DNA from: Beijerinckia indica subsp. indica ATCC 9039
GTDB lineage: Bacteria > Pseudomonadota > Alphaproteobacteria > Rhizobiales > Beijerinckiaceae
Length of the DNA stretch: 64,000 bases
Assembly: GCF_000019845.1 (NCBI RefSeq)
Contig: NC_010581.1
Location: 1,555,501-1,619,500 of the forward strand
Direction: 5' to 3'
Part shown: positions 53,954-63,138 of the stretch, in pieces
How the letters are laid out: every line of letters begins with the position of its first letter
Position numbering within the stretch: position 1 is the stretch's first letter
Notes under the pieces: generated by a model
What the model was told of the DNA's origin: nothing
The model's input: the letters and a program-made list of their open reading frames with translations, nothing else
The model's database searches: none
Translations under genes and position numbers: made by a program

Positions 53954-54062
53954 ACCAAAGGTCGTAAAGGACGACCTTTGGTTCCTTTCTTGAATTTTCG
54001 CTTTTTCAAAGCGAGAGTGAAAATTCAAGAGCGGTCCAACGGTCATTGATTATGACCGTTGG
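53954..54062. repeat. cluster of three hairpins between FUSC and DUF1656 genes
   Basis: Hairpin 1: ACCAAAGGTCGT (53954-53965) / ACGACCTTTGGT (53971-53982), 12-bp perfect. Hairpin 2: CTTGAATTTTC (53989-53999) / GAAAATTCAAG (54019-54029), 11-bp perfect with an inner GCTTT/AAAGC stem. Hairpin 3: CCAACGGTCAT (54036-54046) / ATGACCGTTGG (54052-54062), 11-bp perfect. Hairpins 1 and 3 have related arms and equal 5-nt loops, so they look like two copies of one element flanking a third. The FUSC stop codon lies inside hairpin 3. Confidence 0.85.
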
Positions 54063-56187
54063 TATAAGAAGGATGCAGTTTTGCACTCGTGGGCGAGATT
54101 GCGGCGATGGGTGGCGGCGGAAGGGATGTTCGCTCGGGCGCGGATACATGGCCACGAGTCTCGTGAAGCTTGAAATGACGCAGAAAGGGCTGGCCCTTCT
54201 TCAGCAGAAGCGTGATGCAATAGAGGCTCGCGGCGGCGCGCAGCAGCATCAGGCTATTCAATCCGCGTTGCCCTTTGGCATCACTGAGGAGATGTTGCGC
54301 CGCCTGAATCAAGGGATCGATTTGCAGACTGGTCAAGGCGGCGCGGGCCTGCGTGCGTTGCTCACTGGTCAAGGGCGCGCGCGCCAGGGCGACCTGAGCC
54401 CGTCTGACGAGAATGCTCAGATCGCCGAGAATGGAGAATTGCTCCAGGAGATTGCGTCGCCCGAGAGTCATTGGGCGCGCCGTGGCATAGCGGTGGACCT
54501 GGCTCCAGCGATCATATTGCACGCTGACTTTATCTTCCTCGCTGACACCGGATTCTCCGCGGAGCGTATGGTGCAGATCATCGGCGAAGGCGAAGGCCAG
54601 GCGCAGCAGTCGGCGCGACAGCGAAACAGGAAGCGCCAGCCATAGGGACGCATAAATGGTCACGCCGCCGAACACCAGGAGGACCGCATGGTCGATGAAA
54701 ACCTGGGGATCGTAGATCTGGGGATTGGCCGGGGCGGTGAGGAGGAAGAAAACCACGCCCGACAACATGCCGATTTGCGATTGCCCCAAGGCGATGAGCA
54801 GGCAGGAGAGCGCGACGAAGGGAAAGATCAGCACCATCAATAAGGGAAAGCCGCTGATCGCTGGGAGCAAAAAGAAGAAGCAGAGACCTGCCGTCAACAC
54901 GCCTAGGGGAAAGCCGATGAGGGCCGCGCGGCCGGTCAGGATCGGATTGTCGCTGACAGCGCCAAGAGCGATGAAGGAAACCGTGTTGACGATGGCGAAG
55001 GACGTGCCGGGCCAGCCCGACAAGACGCAGAGAAAGCAGCTGAGGCCAACCGCCAGAACGACCCGTAGAGCATTCAGGAAGACGGTCATGGGATCTTGAT
55101 GGACCGGCAAGGCGGCGGTACGGATCGGGGTGTGGCCAAGACGCATGGCCCGCAGGCCGTCACGCAGAAAGGCATATTGCTCGAAGAGGCGGTCGAGCCG
55201 GTCGAGAACGAAAGCTTCCTGAAGCGTCAAATCTCCCGCTTCGAGTTGCTTGCGCATCAGATTGGTGAGTTCGAGCCGCAATTGTTCCGGATAGGGTCGG
55301 TTCAAGGCCTTGCGGGCTATGCTAATGCCCTGCGTGATGAAGGGCCGGCGCTCGGGCAATTCTCGCAAGCCGAGCGTGAGAGCGAAGCTGATCGAAATCA
55401 TATCGAACAAGGCGAGGATGACGCTGCGCGCGCCAGCCATGCGTTGAGGACCGTCGGAAAGTTCCGGACCCGCATAGGTCAATTGGCTGCGCAAGGGCAT
55501 GAGGGCGGCGGCAAGCGCCATGCGTTGTTCGACGGTGGGCGCGATTTGTTCGTCCAAGACCGCGCTCAGTTGCAGTTTGATAGTCGCGACATTTACCTTG
55601 ATGGCGCGCAACAGGTTGGACCATGCGTGATGGCGGCTGAAGATTTCATTGACGATAGCGGTCGAGAGAATGGCGATGCTGATTGCCGAGACGCGCGCGA
55701 CGGCGGCATCAAAGACATGCAACGGCTCATCAATATGGGCGATCGAAATGATCGCGACCGTATAGCCGGAGAGCACGGCAGAATAAGAACGAAAATCGCG
55801 CAGGATCGTGCCGACGCCCGCGCAAATACCGATCCACAGCGTAAAGGCTGCGAGCAGCATGGTGCGGTCCTGGGCGAAGGCTGCGGTCAGGAGCAAGGCG
55901 ACGATGGCGCCGACAATCGTGCCGACGAAACGATACATCGCCTTCGACAAGGCCATGCCCGCGACGGGTTGCGCGATAATGATTGTGCTGACGACGGCCG
56001 TCGCGGGATATTCGAGTTGGAGGTAGAAGCAGGATAAAAGGGTCAGGCAGGCGGCAAGCCAGGTGCGGAACACAAAGGCCCAAGTGCCCTCTGCCCAAGT
56101 GCCCTCTGGCAAGTGAAAGCCGTCCGGAAGTTTTCCAATTGCCGCAGAGGAGGGCATCAGCGAGGCGAATGCACGTGGCCAGGTCAT
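54043..56187 (-). CDS. FUSC-family aromatic-acid exporter-like membrane protein
   Basis: 714 aa from the ATG at 56187, chosen because it overlaps the xth stop as ATGA; the frame stays open to 56331 inside xth. Two hydrophobic bundles (about residues 35-180 and 375-530, FUSC/AaeB type) are separated and followed by hydrophilic parts. A 15-bp tandem duplication at 56079-56108 repeats EGTWA near residues 27-36. The C-terminus (SAPERTSLPPPPIAAISP onward) is Pro-rich. Expected to form an efflux unit with the DUF1656 and HlyD proteins. Confidence 0.88.
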   Translation of the reverse strand: MTWPRAFASLMPSSAAIGKLPDGFHLPEGTWAEGTWAFVFRTWLAACLTLLSCFYLQLEYPATAVVSTIIIAQPVAGMALSKAMYRFVGTIVGAIVALLLTAAFAQDRTMLLAAFTLWIGICAGVGTILRDFRSYSAVLSGYTVAIISIAHIDEPLHVFDAAVARVSAISIAILSTAIVNEIFSRHHAWSNLLRAIKVNVATIKLQLSAVLDEQIAPTVEQRMALAAALMPLRSQLTYAGPELSDGPQRMAGARSVILALFDMISISFALTLGLRELPERRPFITQGISIARKALNRPYPEQLRLELTNLMRKQLEAGDLTLQEAFVLDRLDRLFEQYAFLRDGLRAMRLGHTPIRTAALPVHQDPMTVFLNALRVVLAVGLSCFLCVLSGWPGTSFAIVNTVSFIALGAVSDNPILTGRAALIGFPLGVLTAGLCFFFLLPAISGFPLLMVLIFPFVALSCLLIALGQSQIGMLSGVVFFLLTAPANPQIYDPQVFIDHAVLLVFGGVTIYASLWLALPVSLSRRLLRLAFAFADDLHHTLRGESGVSEEDKVSVQYDRWSQVHRYATARPMTLGRRNLLEQFSILGDLSILVRRAQVALARAPLTSEQRTQARAALTSLQIDPLIQAAQHLLSDAKGQRGLNSLMLLRAAASLYCITLLLKKGQPFLRHFKLHETRGHVSAPERTSLPPPPIAAISPTSAKLHPSYTNGHNQ

Positions 56188-56960
56188 GCCAAGGTGACAC
56201 GGACCGGAACATGATCGGAGGGTTTGTCCTCGCCGCGCCGCTCCTTGTCGATCACCACATGTTGCAGATGATCGACTGCTTGCGGCGACAGCAGGAGGTG
56301 ATCGATACAAATCCCCTTGTTGCGCTGCCAAGCGCCAGCCTGATAGTCCCAGAATGTATAGAGGCCCGGTTCATCGCTCACGGCCCGCAAGGCGTTGGTG
56401 AAGCCGAGATTGAGCAGGGAGCGGAAACGCGCGCGGGTGGGGGGCAGAAAAAGAGCGTCGGTGGCCCAGACGGCTGGATCATAGCAATCTCCTGGCATGG
56501 GGATCACATTATAATCTCCGGCCAGCACCAAAAGCTCCTCGCATTGGAGCAGCGTTGAAGCATGGGCAATCAGCCGATCCATCCAGGCCAGCTTATAGGT
56601 ATATTTATCGGTGTCGGGCGGATTGCCGTTGGGGAGATAGAGAGACACGATGCGCAGGCGTCCGATCTCGCTGTCGATCACGCCTTCGACATAGCGGGCA
56701 TGTTCATCCGTGGAATCGCCAGGAAGGCCGCATTTCACTTCGATGGGCTGTTTCGAGAGGATGGCGACGCCATTGAACCCTTTCTGTCCATGCACGGCGG
56801 CGTGATAGCCCTTGGCTTCGATCGCCGCGAAGGGAAAGGCGTCGTCGGTGCATTTGAGTTCCTGAAGACAGACGATATCCGGGGCGACCTCGTCCAAATA
56901 GCGCAAGAGATGCTCGGTTCTCTGGCGGATGGAATTGATATTCCAAGTCGCGATCTGCAC
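56184..56960 (-). CDS. xth: exodeoxyribonuclease III
   Basis: AP endonuclease/3'-5' exonuclease of base excision repair, 258 aa. MQIATWNINSIRQRTEHLLRYL start; catalytic motifs CLQELK, SLYLPNGNP, LAGDYNVIP, DHLLLS and SDHVPVRV are all intact. The stop overlaps the start of the FUSC gene by 4 nt (ATGA), so the repair gene may be translated in one message with the exporter genes. Confidence 0.96.
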   Translation of the reverse strand: MQIATWNINSIRQRTEHLLRYLDEVAPDIVCLQELKCTDDAFPFAAIEAKGYHAAVHGQKGFNGVAILSKQPIEVKCGLPGDSTDEHARYVEGVIDSEIGRLRIVSLYLPNGNPPDTDKYTYKLAWMDRLIAHASTLLQCEELLVLAGDYNVIPMPGDCYDPAVWATDALFLPPTRARFRSLLNLGFTNALRAVSDEPGLYTFWDYQAGAWQRNKGICIDHLLLSPQAVDHLQHVVIDKERRGEDKPSDHVPVRVTLA

Positions 56961-57052
56961 GTGCAGGCTCCTTGCTGAATTTGGTTACGTCTTCGAAATC
57001 AACCGCCGGACAGGCGCCGCCGCAAATGGGTGCCTGATACTCTGTGCGTGCC

Positions 57053-58570
57053 TCATGTTTTGGGTTGCGGCGCGTCGAGGGGGAAAATATCGAGTGTGTT
57101 AATGGGGGGAAGCGTCTTCTTGAATTCCGTCAAGGCTTGATAAGCGCGCTGCGCTTCATTGGCGTCGGTCAAGTAGAAGTCAACATCGGGGAAGGCGATG
57201 CTGACACTTTGGCCATTGAAATGCAAATGGCCAATATGCGTCCAGTGAGGCGGAATATCATCTTTGAACCAGGCCGCGTAGATGAGGGCGAGGCCGACCT
57301 TCTTTGCCGTCACCAATTGTCCCATCCAGCCGGGTTCAGCGGAAAGACGTGCCTTGCGCGCGCTTTCGGAACTCAATCCCCAGAGATCCAGAACATAGTT
57401 CGGATTACCATAAGCAACCCAGCCGAGATCATTGACGGCAATCGGTGCCTTCCAATAGTCTTTGGCAAATCGTCCCATCTGATATTGCTGGTTATAGACA
57501 CTCGCCGTGGCAGCGGGCGTGAGGAGTGTATATCGAACGAAACAAATGGCGCTGAAGACAACGAATAAGACCGAGCCCGCGATGATCGCACGTTTATCGA
57601 GTTTGCGCTGCTCGGGTTGTGAGAACAGGAAATAAAGGGTCATCGCAACGACCACTGTCACCGCATAGATTTCATAGCGCCGCATCCAACCCGTCCGTCC
57701 GAGAATGATATGCCCGAGGCCGACGATGAAGGCGAAGGTGAAAAGCGCCAGCCGTTTGCGGTCGGCGAGGGGATTCTTCTGCGTGAAGAAGATGATGATC
57801 ATCACGAGGAATGGAACGTTCAAGGTCGGGTAAAGCAGTTTCCTGAGGAGCGTTTCCTCCTGCAGTTTCACGAGGACAGAGCTCGGCAAAGGCGGAAGTC
57901 CAAGCAGCATCAGGCCGAGAGAGAAAGCGGCGAGGCAGAGCGCGGTCAATGCCACAATGATCAAGGCGGGCCTTTTGTGTCCGGTCATGAAAAGCGCACA
58001 GGCGGTGGCGGCGGCAACGCCAGCACCTTCAAAACGCAACAGGACGCCAAGAATGACAGCGGGAACGAGCCACGGCGAGAGATGATCGTCTTCCACCGTT
58101 TCGATGAGGCCGACGATGACAGCCAAGGTCGCCGCGACATGAAGCGTATGTTCCATACCGGTGAAGACGAGGCCGAAACTATTCAGCAAGACGGTCATCG
58201 CCAAGGCAAGGGAGGCACTGACGCCGGGCGAGAAATGAAGCCGTTCGAACAGGCGGTTCCAAAAGTAAAAAATGGCAATAATGCCAAGAATATTCCAGAA
58301 TAAGGCGCCAAAACTTCCCATATCCAATGCAACGAAAGGCACTAGAAGGAAAGGCCAAAGGATCGAGGAGGAGGGAGAGGCAAATTCGTTGCTGTTGACG
58401 CCATAATGGAGGCTTTTGATATGATCCGCCAAGGCAAGGTGAATATAGGGATCATCGAGTGAAAATATAACACTCATATTTTTATTGAAATAATAAATCG
58501 AGAGAAGCATCAAGAGAATGATGCTGGCGATGACCGAATATGAAATCAAATAAATATTCAGCCTACGCAT
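57053..58570 (-). CDS. GT-C-like polytopic membrane glycosyltransferase candidate (copy 1)
   Basis: 505 aa, about ten hydrophobic segments, then a soluble C-terminal part. After the first membrane segment (about residues 7-28) the motif SLDDPYIHLALA, with Asp39-Asp40, sits where GT-C lipid-linked-sugar transferases carry their catalytic acidic residues. The C-terminal stretch AVNDLGWVAYGNPNYVLDLWGL resembles a pattern seen in actinobacterial DDAFI-type GT-C proteins. Substrate unknown. A close paralogue lies immediately upstream (58676-60184). Confidence 0.7.
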   Translation of the reverse strand: MRRLNIYLISYSVIASIILLMLLSIYYFNKNMSVIFSLDDPYIHLALADHIKSLHYGVNSNEFASPSSSILWPFLLVPFVALDMGSFGALFWNILGIIAIFYFWNRLFERLHFSPGVSASLALAMTVLLNSFGLVFTGMEHTLHVAATLAVIVGLIETVEDDHLSPWLVPAVILGVLLRFEGAGVAAATACALFMTGHKRPALIIVALTALCLAAFSLGLMLLGLPPLPSSVLVKLQEETLLRKLLYPTLNVPFLVMIIIFFTQKNPLADRKRLALFTFAFIVGLGHIILGRTGWMRRYEIYAVTVVVAMTLYFLFSQPEQRKLDKRAIIAGSVLFVVFSAICFVRYTLLTPAATASVYNQQYQMGRFAKDYWKAPIAVNDLGWVAYGNPNYVLDLWGLSSESARKARLSAEPGWMGQLVTAKKVGLALIYAAWFKDDIPPHWTHIGHLHFNGQSVSIAFPDVDFYLTDANEAQRAYQALTEFKKTLPPINTLDIFPLDAPQPKT

Positions 58571-58675
58571 GAATGTTGACCCTACCTGCGATCCGGTTCT
58601 GGTTTAGTTTAATGAGGGATAGGCTAATGACAATATTCTGACTTTGGGTACTATACGATAAGCTGGAGATAGGTG

Positions 58676-60184
58676 TCAGGTTTTGCGCTCAGGAGGTAAA
58701 ATATCAAGAGAATCTCTCTCCGGCAGGACTTTTTTGAATTCCGCCAGGGCTTCGTAGGCGTGCTCCGCCTCCTTGGGATCGGTCAAATAGAATTCAACAT
58801 TGAGAAAAGAGATTGATGTTTCGTGGCCGGCCACGCGCAATTCCGCGATACGCGACCAGGAAGGTGGGATATCTGGATAGAACCAGGAACTATAGACCAT
58901 GGCAAGACCGACTTTATGCGCGGCGGTGAGCTTTTGCATCCAGCCGGGATCGCCGCTGAAACGGGCCGCGCGCGCTTCGTTGGAACCCAAACCCCATAGA
59001 TCGAGAACGTAATATGGGTTCTGATAGGATGTCCATCCAAGATCATTGACCCCGATCGGTTCCCGCCAATAGTCCTTGGCAAATCGTCCCATCTGATATT
59101 GCTGGTTGTAGATGTCGCTGGCTGCGAAGGGTGTCACAACCGTATTTCTCACGAAGCAGACGGAACAGAAGAGAACGAACAAGACAGAGGCCGCAATGAG
59201 CGTCCGGTCATCAAACTTGCGCTGTTCTGGTTGCGAGAACAGGAAATAGATCGTCATGGAAACGACTGTTGTCACCGCATAGATTTCGTAACGTCTGAAG
59301 GCTCCCAATCCACCGGCCAGAATATGACCAAGGCCGACGATGAAGGCGAACGTGAACAGGGCTAGCCGTTTGCGGTCGGCAAGGGGATCCTTTTGAGTGA
59401 AAAAGACGATGATCATCACGGTGAACGGTATGTTCAAGGTCGGATAAGTCAGTTTTCTGAACCAGGACCCCTCGTGCAGCTTCGCGAGCACGGAGCTTGG
59501 CAAGGGTGGCAGCCCGAGGAGCGTCAGGCCGACGCTGAAAGTGAAGAGGCAGAGCGCGGTCAGCGCGATGATAACGACGGCGGGCTTTTTATGGCCGGTC
59601 ATGAAAAGGGCACAGGCAGCGGCGATGGCGACGCCGGCACCTTCGAAACGCAAAAGAACGCTACAAACGGCGGCGGGAATGAGCCAGGGTGCAAGACGAT
59701 CGTCTTCCACGGTTTCGATCAGGCCGATGACGACGGCCAAGCTGGCGGCGACATGGAGTGTATTCTCCATGCCGGTAAAAACGAGGCCGAAACCGTTCAG
59801 GAGAAAGGTCAGCGCCATGGCGAGGGCGGCACTGACGCCGAGCGAGAAATGCAGCCGTTCAAACAGGCGGTTCCATAAGTGGAAGATGAGGCCAAGGCCG
59901 ATGATATTCCACAGGAGCGCGCCAAAACTTCCAATATTCAGGCCGGCAAAAGGAGCGATGAGAAAGGGCCAGATGATTGAAGAGGAGGGGGAAGCGAATT
60001 CGTTGACGTTGATGCCGTAATGCAGATGAGAGATATTTTCTGCTAACGCGAGATGAATATAAGGATCATCGACTGAGAATATAACACTGAGATTTTTATT
60101 GAGATAATAAATCGAAAGTAGAATCAAAAGAATGATGCTGGCAATGACCGAATATGAAATGAAATATATTTTCTGTCTGCTCAT
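58676..60184 (-). CDS. GT-C-like polytopic membrane glycosyltransferase candidate (copy 2)
   Basis: 502 aa from the ATG at 60184 (the TTG before it is an unlikely start). Same architecture and most of the same residues as the downstream copy: VDDPYIHLALA with Asp39-Asp40, FEGAGVA, LPPLPSSVL, QKDPLADRKRLALFTFAFIVGLGH and GVNDLGWTSYQNPYYVLDLWGL. The two are a tandem duplication separated by 105 bp. The upstream promoter region is AT-rich. Possible role in decorating a surface polysaccharide or lipid; inferred. Confidence 0.7.
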   Translation of the reverse strand: MSRQKIYFISYSVIASIILLILLSIYYLNKNLSVIFSVDDPYIHLALAENISHLHYGINVNEFASPSSSIIWPFLIAPFAGLNIGSFGALLWNIIGLGLIFHLWNRLFERLHFSLGVSAALAMALTFLLNGFGLVFTGMENTLHVAASLAVVIGLIETVEDDRLAPWLIPAAVCSVLLRFEGAGVAIAAACALFMTGHKKPAVVIIALTALCLFTFSVGLTLLGLPPLPSSVLAKLHEGSWFRKLTYPTLNIPFTVMIIVFFTQKDPLADRKRLALFTFAFIVGLGHILAGGLGAFRRYEIYAVTTVVSMTIYFLFSQPEQRKFDDRTLIAASVLFVLFCSVCFVRNTVVTPFAASDIYNQQYQMGRFAKDYWREPIGVNDLGWTSYQNPYYVLDLWGLGSNEARAARFSGDPGWMQKLTAAHKVGLAMVYSSWFYPDIPPSWSRIAELRVAGHETSISFLNVEFYLTDPKEAEHAYEALAEFKKVLPERDSLDILPPERKT

Positions 60185-60450
60185 CAATAATATACCTTTT
60201 TTTATATAAAAAGTATATAATTAGACTTGCTAAGAAGTTCATGTTTTTGAATTGAAAATTTGTGGATGATGATGATCTTAATGCAAGAAATACATTAGGT
60301 TTGATTCAGTAACGAATTTATGAAATCAGTCATGATGACGATTATTGAAATTGAGAGCAGTTTCGCCTTGAAGTCAATATAACAATTGTCCAGTCATTTA
60401 TCGCAACCAGATTTGTTTTGAGAAAACGGTACGTTCAGATCCGATTTGAG
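60185..60450. other. AT-rich region upstream of the GT-C pair
   Basis: About 266 bp between the GT-C gene promoter side and the ubiH-like stop, AT-rich with TTTTTTTATATAAAAAGTATATAA near 60200. Likely holds the promoter for the GT-C genes. No gene seen. Confidence 0.5.
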
Positions 60451-61749
60451 CTAAGGACAAGAGGAGTTTGTGACGGCGTCCACGGGTTGACGCATGAGGC
60501 GGGGAAGATGTCCATGCGGAAGCACGCCTTCGCGCATGATGGCGCGCCGCAGCGGGCCGATGGCTGCGAAGGCAGCCAGGCCCGCGCCGCGCAGAAAGTC
60601 GATCGGCAGGAAATCCGAGAGAAGCGAGCGATTGAGGACGTCGATCCCATCCGTGCGCAAATCGATATCACTGCGCCGAACCCGGGCATAGGATGCAAGG
60701 ACCCGCGCTGCGCCGATATCATGACCAGCGGCCCTCGCATCTTCCAGGCATTCGATCAGGCTGGCGCTATCCCGCAGGCTGAGGTTCAGGCCCTGGGCCG
60801 CCAGGGGAGGGAAGACATGGGCGGCCTCGCCGAGAAGGGCAATGCGATGCCCCGTCAGGCGCGAGACCTTCATGCCGGACATGGGAAAGAAACCGCGCGG
60901 CTCTTCAAGCGACAAGTGACCAAGGCTGCCCTGGATCTGATCCTCGATTTCGGCGGCCAGAAGCACATTATCGAGGCTCGCGCGCCGTTTGGCTTGTTCC
61001 TCGCTCATCAACCAGACCAGACTCGAGCGATGTGGATGCATGTCCAGCGGGGGCAGGGGCACCAGAGTGCATGGCCCGAAACGGGTATGATATTCGGTCG
61101 AGATGAAACGATGGGGACGCTCGTGATCGAGAAAGGCCGTCAAGGCGACTTGCGGATAGGGCCAGGTCCGCGCGCCGATGCCAGCCTTGCGGCGGGCGAG
61201 CGAAGCCCGCCCGTCAGCCGCGACGATGAGCTTGGCTGTCACGCCTGTTCCATCCGCCAGAATGACCTCGACCCGATCTGATTGGAAGTCGATATCCTTT
61301 AAAAGGGTCTCATGGAGGCGCAGGTTGGGAAGATCGCGGGCGATTCCCGCGAGGGTTTCGACGAGCGGGGTATTTTCGATATTTTCCCCGAATGCAGGCA
61401 GGCCAATCTCGCGGGACGCGAAGGAGATGGCATTGATGGGCATGCGCGCGCCTGTCGCATCGATGATGCGAATCTCCTTGAGCGGCGCGCTATGGGCGCG
61501 CAAGGCCGGCCAGAGCCCAAGCGCCTTGTAATAACGCAATGATCCTTCAAACAAGGCGACGGTCCGGCCATTCGGATGCGTCTGCGTCGAGCCGACACAA
61601 ATGACCGAAAAACCGGATTTGGCGAGACCTATGGCCACGGAGAGGCCGGCTGCGCCGGCACCGGCCACGAGAATATCGCAGACGAGCGGTTCAGCGGGGA
61701 AGGTGGGAGTGCTCGTGGATGCGGCAACGGAGACAGGCGAAGACATCAT
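60451..61749 (-). CDS. UbiH/UbiF-family FAD-dependent monooxygenase
   Basis: 432 aa flavoprotein, probably a ubiquinone-biosynthesis ring hydroxylase. N-terminal FAD motif CDILVAGAGAAGLSVAIGLAKSGF; the second FAD motif RIALLGEAAHVFPPLAAQGLNLSLRD has the usual GDAAH Asp replaced by Glu. Two adjacent ATGs (61749, 61746). Other PHBH-type hydroxylations are possible; no ubi gene is adjacent. In many Rhizobiales a UbiH-type gene lies near a GT or EamA gene only by chance. Confidence 0.85.
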   Translation of the reverse strand: MMSSPVSVAASTSTPTFPAEPLVCDILVAGAGAAGLSVAIGLAKSGFSVICVGSTQTHPNGRTVALFEGSLRYYKALGLWPALRAHSAPLKEIRIIDATGARMPINAISFASREIGLPAFGENIENTPLVETLAGIARDLPNLRLHETLLKDIDFQSDRVEVILADGTGVTAKLIVAADGRASLARRKAGIGARTWPYPQVALTAFLDHERPHRFISTEYHTRFGPCTLVPLPPLDMHPHRSSLVWLMSEEQAKRRASLDNVLLAAEIEDQIQGSLGHLSLEEPRGFFPMSGMKVSRLTGHRIALLGEAAHVFPPLAAQGLNLSLRDSASLIECLEDARAAGHDIGAARVLASYARVRRSDIDLRTDGIDVLNRSLLSDFLPIDFLRGAGLAAFAAIGPLRRAIMREGVLPHGHLPRLMRQPVDAVTNSSCP

Positions 61750-62085
61750 GCTGATCGTAACCCATCGATCCTGTTGGACAATACTCTCTAATCCTTACCT
61801 TTGATCTTGCTCTCGTTTTGAGAGGAGCGGGATTGGAAAGATCATCAGGGCTCTAACATGCCTCGCCCCATCGCATCAAACTCAAAAGCGGCGTCTCCTT
61901 TCGGGATCAATCGATGCCTTTCATGCTCCGGTCATCTGATAATGCCTGTGTCTTGATAAACTGTACAAAATTGCCGCATGCTGTTCCTCGATGCCTCCCG
62001 CAGTTCCCGGCGGTGGTGGTGTTCGATGGACCGGTGCGGAAGCAACGGACCCCGTGGAGTGACTTTTCACAGCGCGAGCGTCACA
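61750..62085. other. divergent promoter region with repeat
   Basis: 336 bp between the divergent ubiH-like and EamA genes; includes the diverged palindrome at 61873-61917. The frame upstream of the EamA start is open but not conserved. Confidence 0.5.
61873..61917. repeat. diverged palindromic repeat (unit A)
   Basis: GCATCAAACTCAAAAGCGG ... CCTTTCGGGATCAATCGATGC. Outer arms GCATC/GATGC and the AAAAG/CTTTC core fit the family; several mismatches. Confidence 0.55.
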
Positions 62086-63060
62086 ATGAGCACCGGACAT
62101 AAGGTTGCCCAAGGCCGGGCGGAATTTGTCTTCCTGTTGATTGCATCGACCTTCCTGATGGGCTCGAGTTTTGCCGTGGGCAAAATTCTGCTGCAGGCGG
62201 GGTTTGAGCCGATGATCCTTGTCGGCTGGCGGTTCCTGCTCGCGGCTTTCGCCACTTTGCCGTTCGTTTTCTTGGAGAACGGTCATGTCATGAGCGCTCT
62301 GTTGCCAGCACGTGCCGGCTGGCGTGACGCTGCGCTCGTGATCACGATCGGTTTGCTCCAGACGGCTGGAGTCATGAGCCTGTTGTTTTTGGCGATGCGA
62401 TCCATCTCGGCATCGACTGCTGCAATTTTGCTGTTTACCAATCCGATCTGGGTCGCGGTTCTCGGAAAATTGTTCCTCGGCGAAACGCTTCATCGAACCC
62501 GCCTCGCTGGTCTTTTGGTCGGCGTGACCGGTGTCACGCTCGCCATTGGTCTCGCCCCGGATGCGCTTTCCGGCAATGACGTATCGCGTGGCGAATTGAC
62601 TGGCCTCGCGGCGGCCTTTTGCTGGGCTGGCGCGACGATCATCAACAAACGCGCAAAACTGCCATTCGGCTCTTGGGCGCTCAGTTTCTGGCAGATGTTG
62701 ATTGGCGCGGTTGCGGTTCTGATCATCGCTTATGCGAGCGGCCAGCATTGGCCCGAGCGCACGACACCTTCGCAATGGACTTGGTTTCTCTGGCTCTCAA
62801 TCCCTGCTTCCACAGGATCGTTTGGGCTATGGTTTCTTGCTTTGGCCAAGGGCGGCGCGACGAAGGCGAGCGGCTATTTGTTTTTGGCGCCCTTATTCGC
62901 CGTCATGACCTCCTTTTTCATTCTGGGCACGACCTTATCCTGGATGCAGGCGGCCGGTGGTCTTCTGATCGGTCTGGCTTTGTGGTTGATGAATAGAGAG
63001 GGCTCCGGCGCAAGTCGGCGTGAACGGCTGGAAGAAGCTTTGGCGGAAGGCGAACCGTAA
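62086..63060 (+). CDS. EamA-family (DMT) transporter
   Basis: 324 aa from MSTGHKVAQGRAEFVFLLIA at 62086; the frame is open to 61978 but that part is Trp/Arg-rich and lacks family resemblance. Ten hydrophobic segments in two EamA repeats: FLMGSSFAVGKILLQAGFEPMILVGWRFLLAA, then FCWAGATIINKR in the second half. Inner-membrane metabolite exporter of unknown substrate. The C-terminus is charged and cytoplasmic. Confidence 0.9.
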   Translation: MSTGHKVAQGRAEFVFLLIASTFLMGSSFAVGKILLQAGFEPMILVGWRFLLAAFATLPFVFLENGHVMSALLPARAGWRDAALVITIGLLQTAGVMSLLFLAMRSISASTAAILLFTNPIWVAVLGKLFLGETLHRTRLAGLLVGVTGVTLAIGLAPDALSGNDVSRGELTGLAAAFCWAGATIINKRAKLPFGSWALSFWQMLIGAVAVLIIAYASGQHWPERTTPSQWTWFLWLSIPASTGSFGLWFLALAKGGATKASGYLFLAPLFAVMTSFFILGTTLSWMQAAGGLLIGLALWLMNREGSGASRRERLEEALAEGEP

Positions 63061-63138
63061 TATCGGTTGCCGAGAATGGCCTGCGACGCGGATGGCGGGC
63101 CATTCTGCCACTCCGGCAAGTTTGTCCGCGAAGCCTGG

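Noticed and set aside
57710-59878. Hydrophilic Glu/Asp-rich plus-strand frames over the GT-C genes
   Set aside because: They are reverse-strand images of hydrophobic segments, which read as charged sequence on the opposite strand.
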